Counted from the stretch's first letter, positions 19,027 to 30,952 are shown. The stretch: DNA of 64,000 nucleotides from Cellulomonas carbonis (GCF_014636275.1 NZ_BMEB01000001.1:372001-436000); one strand, 5' to 3'. A program made the numbers and translations. Notes: generated from the letters alone by a model not told the origin.

Positions 19027-19166
19027 GAGCGGCGCTCCGCGCGGGCCCGACCGGGCCGGCGCAGGACGACGGCCCCGCGAGCGGGAGCGTCGCGCGGCCG
19101 GGCCGCACGACGCCGGCACCGGGGTACCGCCCGACCGGCACCCGCGAACCCGACCGAAGGACAGCT

Positions 19167-19730
19167 GTGGCGACCACGAACGACCTCAAGAACGGCACGG
19201 TGCTCAACCTCGACGGCCAGCTCTGGGCCGTCGTCGAGTTCCAGCACGTCAAGCCGGGCAAGGGTGGCGCGTTCGTGCGCACCAAGCTCAAGAACGTCCT
19301 GTCCGGCAAGGTCGTCGACAAGACCTTCAACGCGGGCACCAAGGTCGAGACGGCCAACGTCGACAAGCGCGACATGCAGTACCTGTACAAGGACGGCGCC
19401 GACTTCGTCTTCATGGACACGTCGACGTACGACCAGCTGCACGTCTCCGAGGCCGTCGTCGGCGACGCCGTGAACTACCTCCTCGAGAACCAGAACGCGC
19501 TCGTCGCGACGCACGAGGGCAACCCCCTCTACGTCGAGCTCCCGCCGTCGGTCGTCCTCGAGATCACCTACACCGAGCCAGGCCTCCAGGGCGACCGCTC
19601 GACCGGTGGCACCAAGCCCGCGACCCTCGAGACCGGCGCCGAGATCCAGGTCCCGCTGTTCCTCGAGACCGGCACGAAGGTCAAGGTGGACACGCGCGAC
19701 GGGTCCTACCTGGGCCGCGTGAACGACTGA
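19167..19730 (+). CDS. efp: Translation elongation factor P
   Basis: Relieves ribosomes stalled at polyproline. 187 residues with the [15 protein letters not shown] loop carrying the conserved tip lysine and the [20 protein letters not shown] signature. GTG start with GAAGGA upstream. Two bases separate its stop from nusB. The Pro-rich proteins in this window (PilT extension, minor pilins, the 16172-17173 protein) are plausible clients. Confidence 0.96.
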   Translation: MATTNDLKNGTVLNLDGQLWAVVEFQHVKPGKGGAFVRTKLKNVLSGKVVDKTFNAGTKVETANVDKRDMQYLYKDGADFVFMDTSTYDQLHVSEAVVGDAVNYLLENQNALVATHEGNPLYVELPPSVVLEITYTEPGLQGDRSTGGTKPATLETGAEIQVPLFLETGTKVKVDTRDGSYLGRVND

Positions 19731-19731
19731 G

Positions 19732-20148
19732 TTGGGCGCTCGCACCAAGGCGCGCAAGCGCGCCGTCGACGTCCTCTTCGAGGCGGACCAGCGCGGCCTG
19801 GACCCGATCGACCTGCTCCGGCAGCGCATCGAGGAGCCCGGCACCGAGGCTGCACTCCCGCAGTACTCGGTCGACCTGGTCGAGGGGGTCGTCGACCACG
19901 CCGGTCAGATCGAGGAGATCCTCACGACCTACTCGCACGGCTGGACCGTCGCGCGCATGCCCGCGGTGGACCGCGCGGTGCTGCGCGTCGGCGTGTGGGA
20001 GATCCTCTGGAACACCGAGGTGCCTGACGCGGTGGCCGTCGACGAGGCCGTCGAGCTCGCCCGTGCGCTCTCGACCGACGACTCGCCGACGTTCGTGAAC
20101 GGCCTCCTCGGCCGCGTCGTCGAGCTGAAGCCGACGCTGCTCGCCTGA
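19732..20148 (+). CDS. nusB: Transcription antitermination factor NusB
   Basis: 138 residues, all-helical. N-terminal RTKARKRAVDVLFEADQRG, the RVGVWEILWNTEVPDAVAVDEAVELA signature (split here for length: RVGVWEILWN, then VDEAVELA), and the C-terminal PTFVNGLLGRVV motif. The start is TTG at 19732, an uncommon codon, chosen because homologues begin close to GARTKARKRA and no ATG or GTG exists between the efp stop and this point. Confidence 0.93.
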   Translation: MGARTKARKRAVDVLFEADQRGLDPIDLLRQRIEEPGTEAALPQYSVDLVEGVVDHAGQIEEILTTYSHGWTVARMPAVDRAVLRVGVWEILWNTEVPDAVAVDEAVELARALSTDDSPTFVNGLLGRVVELKPTLLA

Positions 20149-20165
20149 CCGCCTTCGCTCAGGCG
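20142..20165 (+). terminator. Bidirectional terminator between nusB and the GGDEF-EAL gene
   Basis: CGCCTGA (20142-20148) pairs with TCAGGCG (20159-20165) around a 10-base loop. The two arms contain the TGA stop codons of the two convergent genes, so the stops themselves build the stem. Confidence 0.6.
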
Positions 20166-21892
20166 GACGCGACCGGCCGGACCACCCGGAGCGCCGGCTC
20201 GGCGTCCGGGCCCGCAGGCCGCTGCTGCGGGATCCGCGCCGCCGCTCGCCGAGGGCGGGCGCGCCCGTCGACGACGTCGCTGATGTCCCGGCGGGGCCGG
20301 CCGAACATGTAGCCCTGGACGGTCGGGACGCCCAGGGCGACGAGCGCCGCGAGCTGCGCGGGACGCTCGACGCCCTCGGCGACGACGTCGAGCCCGTGCG
20401 CCTCCGCGAGACCCACGATCGCGCGCACCACGGCTGCGCCCTCGACGGTCGTGACCTCGTCGACGAAGGACTTGTCGATCTTCAGCTCGTGCAGCGGCAG
20501 CTGGCCGAGCCGCGCGAGCGAGTTGTAGCCCGTCCCGAAGTCGTCGATCGAGATGCGCACGCCACGCGCGGCGAGCGTCTCGAGGGTGTCGCGCACGTGG
20601 GCCGCGTCGAACAGCAGCGCGCTCTCGGTCACCTCGATGGTCAGCATGTCCCAGCGGTCGTCGCCCCACGCCTCCTCGAGGCGCTCGGCGAAGTCGGGCA
20701 GGTCGAGCTGGCGCGCCGAGACGTTGACGGCGACGTCGACGCGCCACCGCTCGCTCGCGGCGCGCGCCTGACGCAGCACGTCGGCGCCGAGCGGGACGAT
20801 CAACCCGGTGTCCTCGGCGACGTCGAGCCACTCGGCCGGCCCGACGAGGCGGTCGCCCGAGTGCCAGCGCGCGAGCACCTCGACGCCCACGACGCTCAGG
20901 GTCCGCGCGTCGACGAGCGGCTGGAGCACGGTGACGATGCGCCCGGCGTCGACGGCCTGGGCGAGCGCGTCACGGCGCTCGGTCTCCGCGAGCGTGCGCG
21001 AACGCAGCTCGGCGTCGAAGACGGCGAGCCCCGAGGCGTTGGAGCGGGCGACGGCGAGCGCGACGTGCGCGTCCCGCAGGACGTCCTCGACGACGGTGGG
21101 GTCGCCCGGCTCCCACACCGTGAGGCCGATCGCGAGCCGGCCGGACAGCCCGGCCTCACCGCGGACCCCCGCGCCGCGGCGCAGGCGGCGGGCGAGCTCG
21201 ATGAGCGTCGTCTCGTCCGGCGGCGCCTCGACGACGACGACGAACTGGTCGCCGCCCGTGCGGGCGACGAAGCCGATGTCGCGCGTCGTCTCGCCGACGT
21301 GCTCGGCGAGGCGCAGGAGGAGGCGGTCCCCGGCCGAGCGGCCGTGCAGCTCGTTGACGCGTGCGAGCCCCGCGACGTCGCACGCCAGCAGAGCGACGGG
21401 GTGCGTGCCGGCGGCGGCCCGGGCGAGGGCGCGGGCGAGGTGGTGCTCGAGGGCCTGGCCGTTCGGCAGGCCGGTCAGGGCGTCGGTCGAGGAGACCGCA
21501 CGCAGGCGCGCGCTGAGGGTGTGCCGCTCGGCGGCGTCGGCGACGACGCGCTCGAGCTCACGCAGGAACTGGTGCGCGTCGGCGGTGAGGCGGCGGCTCG
21601 TCGTGATCCGCGCCCGGAACCGGCCGCCCGCGAGGCGCTCGAGCTCGCCGTCGACGTCGCCCGCGGTGACCGCGCGGCACTGCGCGAGCGCGTGCTCGAG
21701 GATCGCGTCGGCCGACGGTGCGGACCACGCGGCCTCGGCGACGGACTCGACCGCCGAGCGCATGCGGGCGGAGCGTGCGCTCTCGCGGCGGGAGCCCAGC
21801 GACCTCATGCCCGTGATGACCGGGATCCCCACGAGCAGGGATCCGAGACCCACGACGGCGAGGATCTGGGTGAGCAGGACGAAACCGGTCAC
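20159..21892 (-). CDS. Membrane-anchored GGDEF-EAL protein, probable c-di-GMP phosphodiesterase
   Basis: 577 residues. One N-terminal transmembrane helix (LLTQILAVVGLGSLLVGIPV), a helical linker, a GGDEF domain (about 140-295) and an EAL domain (about 310-560). The GGDEF signature is GGDQF (213-217): the fourth residue, which binds the catalytic metal in active cyclases, is Gln, so cyclase activity is unlikely. The EAL domain keeps EVLAR (338-342), the NVSARQ Asn, EVTES, DDFGTG (450-455), the catalytic Lys of LKIDKSF and the VVAEGVER and QGYMFGRP motifs, so c-di-GMP hydrolysis is likely. GTG start; the sigma-28-type promoter leaves a leader of about 2 bases. Confidence 0.9.
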   Translation of the reverse strand: MTGFVLLTQILAVVGLGSLLVGIPVITGMRSLGSRRESARSARMRSAVESVAEAAWSAPSADAILEHALAQCRAVTAGDVDGELERLAGGRFRARITTSRRLTADAHQFLRELERVVADAAERHTLSARLRAVSSTDALTGLPNGQALEHHLARALARAAAGTHPVALLACDVAGLARVNELHGRSAGDRLLLRLAEHVGETTRDIGFVARTGGDQFVVVVEAPPDETTLIELARRLRRGAGVRGEAGLSGRLAIGLTVWEPGDPTVVEDVLRDAHVALAVARSNASGLAVFDAELRSRTLAETERRDALAQAVDAGRIVTVLQPLVDARTLSVVGVEVLARWHSGDRLVGPAEWLDVAEDTGLIVPLGADVLRQARAASERWRVDVAVNVSARQLDLPDFAERLEEAWGDDRWDMLTIEVTESALLFDAAHVRDTLETLAARGVRISIDDFGTGYNSLARLGQLPLHELKIDKSFVDEVTTVEGAAVVRAIVGLAEAHGLDVVAEGVERPAQLAALVALGVPTVQGYMFGRPRRDISDVVDGRARPRRAAARIPQQRPAGPDAEPALRVVRPVASA

Positions 21893-21900
21893 AAGCGGGA

Positions 21901-21929
21901 GTATCGGGGTGCTCCCGGCGATTCTTGAG
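21901..21929 (-). promoter_or_regulatory. Sigma-28-type promoter of the GGDEF-EAL gene
   Basis: On the reverse strand: CTCAAG (21929-21924), 15 bases, CCCGATAC (21908-21901). The -35 box is identical to those of pilT, pilA and pilM with the same 15-base spacing. The predicted start site, about 21894, leaves the GTG at 21892 nearly leaderless, which fits the absence of a ribosome-binding site. Confidence 0.68.
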
Positions 21930-21990
21930 GACGTCCGTCCTGTTCACCCGTCACACGAGCCCCACGCGTGCCGTACGTGACCCGAACGGC

Positions 21991-24900
21991 CTAGTGCCGC
22001 GCAGCGGCGACGTGGCCGAACCGGTGGAGCGTGCGGCTGACCGCCTGCTCGCGCACGACCGTGAGCAGCTCGCGCCGCGCGCTGAGGAGCACGGGCCCGT
22101 CGAGCACGGTCACCTCGCCGGTACGCCGCCGGGCGGCCTCGCGGAGCCCCGGTGCCGTGCCGACGACGCGCACCCGGCCGGTGACCTCGCCCGCGGCGAC
22201 CCGCTGGGCGAACGCCGCGTGGTCCTCCTGCGCCGCGGTGCTCACGGTCACCGGGACGCCCGCCGTCGCGGCGGCGTCCAGGACCCGCGTGACGTCCCGG
22301 CCGCGCGCGTCGTCGCCGACGCGGACAGTGAGCTGGGGGACCGGTCGGTACCGCAGGACGTCGGCCTCGGCGCGCAGCCCGCTGGGGTCGTGCTCGGCGG
22401 CGAAGACCGACGCCCAGACGCGCGCGTCGTCGGCGCGTGCGGCGGCGAGCCACGCCGCCTCGTCGCCCGGCGCGTCGGCCGCGTCCTCCCACCGTCCGAG
22501 CTGTGCGACGTAGTGCGGTCCGCCGGCCTTGGCGCCCGGGCCCACGACCGACGCCTTCCAGCCGCCGAACGGCTGGCGCTGCACGATCGCCCCCGTGATG
22601 TGCCGGTTGACGTAGGCGTTGCCGACCTCGACGCGGTCGAGCCAGTGCTCGATCTCGCGCTCGTCGAGCGAGTGCAGACCTCCAGTGAGGCCGAAGGGCA
22701 CGGCGTTCTGCAGATCGATCGCCTCGTCGAGCGTCTCGGCGCGCAGGACGCCGAGCACCGGCCCGAAGTACTCGGTCAGGTGGAACGCGGACCCGGGACG
22801 GACGCCGTGCTTGACGCCCGGCGTCCAGAGCCGGCCCTCGGCGTCGAGCCGGCGCGGACGGACGAGCCACCGCTCACCCGGGCCGAGCGTCGTGAGCGCG
22901 TCGAGCAGCTTGCCGCTCGCCGGCTCGGTGAGCGGACCGACGGCCGTCGAGAGGTCGCTCGGCGGACCGACGTGCAGGGACGACACCGCGTCGGCGAGCT
23001 GGCGACGCAGGCGCGCCGACCGACCAGCCGAGCCGACGAGGATGAGCAGCGACCCGGCCGAGCACTTCTGGCCCGCGTGGCCGAACGCGGACCGCACGAC
23101 GTCGGCGACCGCGAGGTCGACGTCGGCGGACGGCGTCACGACGATCGCGTTCTTGCCCGATGTCTCCGCCATCACGTCGAGGTCGGGCCGCCAGCCCTCG
23201 AACAGGCGCGCGGTCTCGATCGAGCCCGTCAGGAGGACCCGGGCGACCGACGGGTGGCTCACCAGGCGGCGTCCGACCTCACCCTCGGGGGCGTCGACCA
23301 CCTGCAGCACGTCGCGGGGCACGCCGAGCTCGTCCATCGCGCGGTGCACGGCCGCCATCGCGACGCGCACGCACCGCGGCGTCTGCGGGGCGGGCTTGAC
23401 GACGACGGGGGACCCCGCCGCGAGCGCGGCGAGCACCGAGCCGACGGGGATCGCCACCGGGAAGTTCCACGGCGGCGTGACGACCGTGACGCCGTCGGGC
23501 CGGAACACCGCGTGCGGGTCGTGACCGTCCTCGAGCTCCTCGGCGCGGACCGCGTAGTACCGCGCGAAGTCGACGGCCTCGCTCACCTCGGGGTCGGCCT
23601 CGGGGACGGTCTTGCCGGCCTCGTCGACCATGGTGGCGACGAGGTCGCCGCGTGCGGCCTCGAGCAGCACCGCGGCGCGGCGCAGCACGGCCCCGCGGCG
23701 TGCGGGCGGCGTGGACGCCCAGGCGGCCGCGACCGCCGCAGCCCGCCCCACGACCGCGTCCGCGGCGGCCTCGCTGTGCACGGGGACGGCCGCGGGTGCC
23801 TCGACGCGTCGCGTCAGGAGCTCGGCGGCCCAGCGGCGCGACTCCTCGACGGCCGGGTCGGTGTCGGGCGCGTTGGTGAAGCCGGGCTCTCCGGGGGACT
23901 CGAGGTCGACGGCGGGTCGCGGCCGACGTCGCGGCGTCGGGTCCACGACCGCCGAGCCCTCGACCGACGCGAGGAACGCCTTCTCCTGCGCGGCGATGCC
24001 GTCCCCGCCGCCGTGGCCGCCGGCGAACAGCGCGTGCAGGAAGTTCTGCTCGGCGGCGTTCTCCTCGAGCCGCCGCACGAGGTACGAGATCGCCACGTCG
24101 AAGTCGTCGCGTGCGACGACGGGTGTGTACAGGAGCACCTCGCGGCCGACCGTCTCCTGCACCGCGCGGGCCTGCGCCGGGGCCATGCCCTGGAGCATCT
24201 CGACGTCGACGTCGTCCTGGACGCCGCGCGCCTCGGCCAGCAGGTGCGCGAGCGCGAGGTGGAACACGTTGTGGCTCGCCACGCCGACGCGGACGTCCGC
24301 GGTGCGCGCGGGGTCCATGGCGCGGTCGAGCAGGCGGACGTACGCGGCGTCGACGGACGGCTTGTCGGGGTAGGGCGCCTGCGGCCAGCCGTGCAGCTCG
24401 GCCTCGACCTGCTCCATCGCGAGGTTGGCGCCCTTGACGAGGCGGATCTTGATGCGCGCCCCGCCCGCGGCGCGTCGCCGTCGCGCGAGGTCGGTGAGCT
24501 CGTCGAGCGCGGCCTGCGCGTCGGGCAGGTACGCCTGGAGCACGATGCCCATCTCGGCGCCGTGCAGCGCGTGGTCGGCGAGCAGCTCCGCGAACACCGC
24601 GGTCGTCAGCTGGAGGTCGCGGTACTCCTCCATGTCGAGGTTGAGGAACGTCCCGTGCTCGAGCGCGGTCAGGTAGAGCGGCCGGAGCCGGTCGACGACA
24701 CGGTCGCGTGAGCCGGCCGTGTCCCACGTCGACAGCTGACTCGCGACCGACGAGACCTTGACCGACACGTAGTCGACGTCGTCGCGCTCGACGAGGGCGC
24801 GCACCCGGGCCAGCCGCGCGGTGGCCTCCTGCTCGCCGAGCACGGCTTCGCCCAGGAGGTTGAGGTTGAGGCGGAACCCCTGGGACCGCAGCGACGCGAC

Positions 24901-25293
24901 GTGCCGTGCGAGCCCGGGCCCGGCGTCCGCGACGAGGTGCCCGACGAGCTGGCGCAGTCGTGCGCGGGCCGCGGGCACGACGACGTGCGGCAGGACGGGG
25001 GCGACCGCGGTGCCGGCCAGCAGCATCGCGCGGTCCACCGGACCGAGGAAGGAGCCCGCCGCGCGCGTCCACGGGCGCAGCGCGGCGAGCTCGGCCGCCG
25101 CGACGCGCACGTCCTCGGGCCGGGCGACGCGGTCGACGAAGCGCAGCGCGAGCTCGAGCCCGTCGGGGTCGCCGACCAGGGCCGCGAGGCGACCCGTGGT
25201 GCGGCGCTCGGCGTCGGTCTCGCCCGCGCTCGTCGCGGCGAGCCAGCGGTGCGCGAGCGCGACCGCGCCGTCGGTCAGGTCGGTGACGTCCAT
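21991..25293 (-). CDS. putA: Bifunctional proline dehydrogenase / 1-pyrroline-5-carboxylate dehydrogenase
   Basis: Oxidises proline to glutamate in two steps. 1100 residues: an FAD-dependent proline dehydrogenase domain (about 80-430; YVSVKVSSVAS, LDMEEYRDLQLT, RIKIRLVKGANL) and an aldehyde dehydrogenase domain (about 500-960; VTPPWNFPVAIPVGS, catalytic Cys in GHAGQKCSAGS). There is no N-terminal ribbon-helix-helix, so it is enzymatic only. The last ~130 residues form a smaller extra domain. ATG 25293 is supported by CAGGAT six bases upstream, a weak leaderless -10. The TAG stop is one of few in the window. Divergent from a PAS-AraC regulator. Confidence 0.94.
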   Translation of the reverse strand: MDVTDLTDGAVALAHRWLAATSAGETDAERRTTGRLAALVGDPDGLELALRFVDRVARPEDVRVAAAELAALRPWTRAAGSFLGPVDRAMLLAGTAVAPVLPHVVVPAARARLRQLVGHLVADAGPGLARHVASLRSQGFRLNLNLLGEAVLGEQEATARLARVRALVERDDVDYVSVKVSSVASQLSTWDTAGSRDRVVDRLRPLYLTALEHGTFLNLDMEEYRDLQLTTAVFAELLADHALHGAEMGIVLQAYLPDAQAALDELTDLARRRRAAGGARIKIRLVKGANLAMEQVEAELHGWPQAPYPDKPSVDAAYVRLLDRAMDPARTADVRVGVASHNVFHLALAHLLAEARGVQDDVDVEMLQGMAPAQARAVQETVGREVLLYTPVVARDDFDVAISYLVRRLEENAAEQNFLHALFAGGHGGGDGIAAQEKAFLASVEGSAVVDPTPRRRPRPAVDLESPGEPGFTNAPDTDPAVEESRRWAAELLTRRVEAPAAVPVHSEAAADAVVGRAAAVAAAWASTPPARRGAVLRRAAVLLEAARGDLVATMVDEAGKTVPEADPEVSEAVDFARYYAVRAEELEDGHDPHAVFRPDGVTVVTPPWNFPVAIPVGSVLAALAAGSPVVVKPAPQTPRCVRVAMAAVHRAMDELGVPRDVLQVVDAPEGEVGRRLVSHPSVARVLLTGSIETARLFEGWRPDLDVMAETSGKNAIVVTPSADVDLAVADVVRSAFGHAGQKCSAGSLLILVGSAGRSARLRRQLADAVSSLHVGPPSDLSTAVGPLTEPASGKLLDALTTLGPGERWLVRPRRLDAEGRLWTPGVKHGVRPGSAFHLTEYFGPVLGVLRAETLDEAIDLQNAVPFGLTGGLHSLDEREIEHWLDRVEVGNAYVNRHITGAIVQRQPFGGWKASVVGPGAKAGGPHYVAQLGRWEDAADAPGDEAAWLAAARADDARVWASVFAAEHDPSGLRAEADVLRYRPVPQLTVRVGDDARGRDVTRVLDAAATAGVPVTVSTAAQEDHAAFAQRVAAGEVTGRVRVVGTAPGLREAARRRTGEVTVLDGPVLLSARRELLTVVREQAVSRTLHRFGHVAAARH

Positions 25294-25310
25294 CCGGCGA
25301 TCCTGTTCCC

Positions 25311-25324
25311 ACGGCGAGCGCCGT
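25311..25324. promoter_or_regulatory. Palindrome between putA and the AraC-type gene
   Basis: ACGGCG-AG-CGCCGT, a perfect 6+2+6 inverted repeat in the 95-bp divergent gap, 18 bases upstream of the putA start. Candidate operator. Confidence 0.4.
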
Positions 25325-25375
25325 GTCTTGTACGAACTCGACCCGCCGCACGCGAGGGGACGTGCCGGACGGTCC

Positions 25376-25381
25376 TAGGCT
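25376..25381 (+). promoter_or_regulatory. -10 box of the PAS-AraC gene (leaderless)
   Basis: TAGGCT seven bases before ATG 25389. Confidence 0.6.
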
Positions 25382-25388
25382 CGGCCCG

Positions 25389-26204
25389 ATGTCCACCGTC
25401 GCGTCCTCCGTCCTGTGGCCCGAGGGCGCGCGCCTGCTCGGCGCACTCAGCCCCGAGCTGCTGCGGCTCATGGACGGCCTGACCGGCACGATGTTCTGCG
25501 CCAAGGACACGACCGGGCGGTACGTCGCGGTGAACCAGGTGTTCGTGGACCGGACCAACGAGCGCTCGCGCCGCGCGGTCGTCGGCCGCCGCGCCGAGGA
25601 CCTGTTCGACCCCGTGCTCGCGCAGCACTACGACGCGCAGGACGAGCACGTGCTGACGACGGGGGAGCCGCTGCACCACGAGCTCGAGCTCATCCTGCGG
25701 CCCGGCGGGTCGCCCGGCTGGTACCTGACGTCCAAGGAGCCCGTCCGGGTCGACGACGTCGTCGTCGGGCTGGTGAGCACCTCCGAGGACCTGCGCACGT
25801 CCGACCCGGCGGACGTCGCGGTGAGCTCGCTCTCGCGCGTGGTCGCGCTGGTCCAGGAGCGGCTCGCGGACCCCCCGTCCGTCGCGGAGATGGCAGACGT
25901 CGCCGGGTGCTCGACCGCGGTGCTCGACCGGCGCATGCGGCGCGTCTTCTCGCTCTCGCCGCGGCGGTACGTCCTGCGTGCCCGGATCGACCGCGCCGCG
26001 GTGCTCCTCACGACGACGTCCGTCCCGATCGCCGAGGTCGCGACCGCGGTGGGCTTCTACGACCAGGCGGTGTTCACGCGGACGTTCGGACACCTCACGG
26101 GGCAGACGCCCGCCCAGTTCCGCCGCGCGGTCGAGCGGCCCGTGGACACGCGTCCCGCGGCGCCGGGCCGTGCAGTAGGGTCGGCGCCGTCGGACATCCT
26201 TTAA
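25389..26204 (+). CDS. PAS-domain AraC-family transcriptional regulator
   Basis: 271 residues. A PAS-like sensor (about 25-140; [20 protein letters not shown], then [10 protein letters not shown]) precedes an AraC DNA-binding domain with two helix-turn-helices (about 165-250; [20 protein letters not shown] and [20 protein letters not shown], then GQTPAQFRR). It faces away from putA, and divergent AraC genes often control the neighbouring catabolic operon, so proline-responsive control of putA is inferred. The pyrR promoter lies inside its 3' end. It is the only gene here ending in TAA. Confidence 0.85.
   Translation: MSTVASSVLWPEGARLLGALSPELLRLMDGLTGTMFCAKDTTGRYVAVNQVFVDRTNERSRRAVVGRRAEDLFDPVLAQHYDAQDEHVLTTGEPLHHELELILRPGGSPGWYLTSKEPVRVDDVVVGLVSTSEDLRTSDPADVAVSSLSRVVALVQERLADPPSVAEMADVAGCSTAVLDRRMRRVFSLSPRRYVLRARIDRAAVLLTTTSVPIAEVATAVGFYDQAVFTRTFGHLTGQTPAQFRRAVERPVDTRPAAPGRAVGSAPSDIL
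26176..26181 (+). promoter_or_regulatory. -10 box of the pyr operon
   Basis: TAGGGT inside the end of the AraC-type gene. A start near 26188 gives a leader of about 50 bases that contains the PyrR site. No good -35 is visible. Confidence 0.5.
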
Positions 26205-27851
<1,647 letters not shown>

Positions 27852-27855
<4 letters not shown>

Positions 27856-29180
27856 CGACGTACCTGCTGCGCGGAGCGGCGCCCCTCGGCGGCGCTCCGA
27901 CCGACCTGCTGCTCGCCGACGGCCGCATCGCCGCGACGGGCGCCGACGCCGCATCCGGCGCGGACGCCCGGACCGTCACGGTCGACGCCGAGGGCCTCGT
28001 CGCGCTCCCGGGTCTGGTCGACCTGCACACCCACCTGCGCGAGCCCGGCCGCGAGGACGCCGAGACCGTCGCGAGCGGCACGCGTGCCGCGGCGGCCGGG
28101 GGCTTCACCGCGGTCCACGCGATGGCGAACACGTCGCCCGTCGCCGACACCGCCGGCGTCGTCGAGCAGGTGTGGCGCCTCGGCCGCGACGCCGGCTGGG
28201 TCGACGTGCTGCCGGTCGGCGCGGTGAGCGTGGGTCTCGCGGGCACGCAGCTCGCGGAGCTCGGCGCGATGGCGCACTCGGCCGCCCGTGTGCGCGTGTT
28301 CTCGGACGACGGCCACTGCGTGCACGACCCGGTCCTCATGCGCCGGGCGCTCGAGTACGTCAAGGCGTTCGACGGCGTCATCGCACAGCACGCGCAGGAG
28401 CCGCGCCTCACGCAGGGCGCCCAGATGCACGAGGGCGTCGTGTCGGCCGAGGTCGGGCTCGCGGGCTGGCCCGCGGTGGCGGAGGAGGCGATCATCGCGC
28501 GCGACGTCCTGCTCGCCGAGCACGTCGGGTCGCGCCTGCACGTGTGCCACCTGTCGACCGCCGGGTCCGTCGAGATCGTGCGCTGGGCCAAGGCACGCGG
28601 GATCGACGTCACGGCCGAGGTCACGCCCCACCACCTGCTGCTCACCGACGGGCTCGCCCGCACCTACGACCCGCTGTACAAGGTCAACCCGCCGCTGCGC
28701 ACCGCCGAGGACGTCGAGGCGCTGCGCGCCGCGCTCGCCGACGGCACGATCGACGTCGTCGCGACCGACCACGCGCCGCACACGCGTGAGGACAAGGACT
28801 GCGAGTGGGCCGCCGCGGCGTTCGGGATGACCGGGCTCGAGACCGCGCTGCCCGTCGTCGCGACGACCATGGTCGAGACCGGCCGCATGACGTGGGCCGA
28901 GGTCGCCCGCGTGCTGTCGGCGACGCCCGCGCGCATCGGGCGCATCGACTCCGGCCCGCTCGCACAGGGCCGCCCGCTCGCGGTCGGGGAGCCCGCCAAC
29001 GTCACGCTCGTCGACCCCGCCGCGCGGTGGACCGTCGACCCCCGCGGCCTGCTCAGCGCGAGCACGAACACGCCTTTCGGGGGCCAGGAGCTCGCCTCAC
29101 GCGTCGTCGCGACGTTCCTGCGCGGCCGCGCCACGGTGCTCGAGGGCGCCCCGGTCGAGCCCGAGGCGGTCACCCGGTGA
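27852..29180 (+). CDS. pyrC: Dihydroorotase
   Basis: Zinc-dependent cyclisation of carbamoyl aspartate. 442 residues; metal-binding [10 protein letters not shown] near the N-terminus, [18 protein letters not shown] and ATDHAPHT near the C-terminus. The length and [13 protein letters not shown] motif fit the type I (AllB-like) class. Coupled at both ends through ATGA and GTGA overlaps. Confidence 0.96.
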
Positions 29181-29728
29181 CGTCGGAGCAGGTGCTCGCC
29201 GTGGCGGTGCTCGTCCTGGTGTTCGTCGGCGTCGTCGCCGTGATGGCACGGTCGTGGCTGCGTCGCGAGTCCGCCTCGACCGCGGCCACGACCCTCACGC
29301 CCGCGCCCGCGGACCTCGGCACGCCGCGCTCCGAGGCGATGGAGGGCACCTACGTCTCGACCGTCGACGCCGACGACCCGCTCACGCGCGTCCCGGGGCA
29401 CGGGCTCGGCCGGCGCTCCGCCGCCGTGGTGCGGGTGCACGACGCGGGCGTCGTCGTCGAGCGCGAGGGCGAGACCGACCTCTTCGTCCCCACCGCGGAC
29501 CTCGTCGACGCGCACCGCGCGTCGGGGGTCGCCGGCAAGCACGTCGGCGGCGAGGGCCTCGTCCTGCTCCGCTGGCGCCTCGCGACGCCCGAGGGCCCGC
29601 AGCCGGTCGACACCGGTCTGCGCCTGCGCCACCCCGCCCACCGGTCCGTCCTGACCGACGCCGTCCGCGCGCTCGTCGCCGACGCGTCGGCGGGCGCGAC
29701 CCCGTCCACCCCCACCGAGGAGTCCTGA
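29177..29728 (+). CDS. Membrane-anchored PH-like protein of the pyr operon
   Basis: 183 residues; an N-terminal transmembrane helix ([19 protein letters not shown]), then a beta-rich PH-like domain (about 50-160; [32 protein letters not shown]). The same position between pyrC and carA is held by a membrane protein (Rv1382) in Mycobacterium tuberculosis, as I recall. Its role in pyrimidine synthesis is unknown. The GTG overlaps the pyrC stop and its stop shares one base with carA. Confidence 0.72.
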   Translation: MTSEQVLAVAVLVLVFVGVVAVMARSWLRRESASTAATTLTPAPADLGTPRSEAMEGTYVSTVDADDPLTRVPGHGLGRRSAAVVRVHDAGVVVEREGETDLFVPTADLVDAHRASGVAGKHVGGEGLVLLRWRLATPEGPQPVDTGLRLRHPAHRSVLTDAVRALVADASAGATPSTPTEES

Positions 29729-30952
29729 TGAGCGACGACACCGCAGTGCTGGTCCTGGAGGACGGGCGCACGTTCACGGGCCGCGCGTTCGGGGCGCGCG
29801 GCTCGACCGTCGGCGAGATCGTCTTCAACACCGGTATGACCGGCTACCAGGAGACGCTCACCGACCCCTCGTACCACCGGCAGATCGTCGTCATGACGGC
29901 GCCCCACATCGGCAACACGGGCGTCAACGACGAGGACCCCGAGTCGACGCGCATCTGGGTCGCGGGCTTCGTGGTGCGCGACCCCGCGATCCGGCCGTCG
30001 AGCTGGCGGTCGACACGCACCCTCGACGAAGCGCTCGCCGCCGACGACGTCGTGGGCATCAGCGACATCGACACGCGCGCGCTCACGCGGCACCTGCGGG
30101 AGCGCGGCGTGATGCGCGCGGGGATCTTCTCGGGCGACGCGCTGCGCGACGCGGGCGGGCGCCTGCTCGTCGAGCAGGACCTGCTCGACGTGGTGGCGTC
30201 GGCACCCGTGATGGCCGGTGCGGACCTCGCGCGCGAGGTGACGGTGTCCGAGCCGTACACCGTCGAGCCGCGGCGCGGCCCCGCGAGCGGGACCGACGCC
30301 GTCGCGACCGTCGTCGCGATCGACCTCGGCATCAAGTCGATGACGCCGCAGCGCCTCGCCGAGCGCGGAGTGCGGACGCACGTGCTGCCGGCGACCGCCA
30401 CGACCGAGGACGTGCTCGCGCTCGCGCCCGACGGCGTGTTCTTCTCGAACGGACCGGGGGACCCGGCCGCCGCTGTGCACGAGGTCGAGCTGCTCCGCTC
30501 GGTGCTCGACCGCCGGATCCCGTTCTTCGGGATCTGCTACGGCAACCAGCTCCTGGGACGCGCGCTCGGCTACGGGACGTACAAGCTCACCTACGGCCAC
30601 CGCGGCGTGAACCAGCCCGTGCTGGACCGCCGCACGCAGAAGGTCGAGATCACCGCCCACAACCACGGCTTCGCCGTCGACGCGCCCGTCGAGGGCGAGT
30701 CGACCGCGCCGTACGACGACGGGCGCTACGGGCGCGTCGTCGTCTCGCACATCGCCCTCAACGACGACGTCGTCGAGGGTCTCGAGTGCCTCGACCTGCC
30801 GGCGTTCTCGGTGCAGTACCACCCCGAGGCCGCGGCCGGTCCGCACGACGCCGACTACCTGTTCGACCGCTTCGTCGAGCTCATGACGACCGGGGGCGTC
30901 GAGGACCGGGCGACCGGCGACGCCCCCGCCACCGCCACCGAGGAGACCACCG

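Noticed and set aside
20159..21892. Active diguanylate cyclase
   Set aside because: The signature is GGDQF, so the metal-binding acidic residue is missing.
23279..25558. Long reading frame of 759 codons overlapping putA on the same strand
   Set aside because: Highly biased Arg/Pro/Gly composition; it is an out-of-frame shadow of putA.
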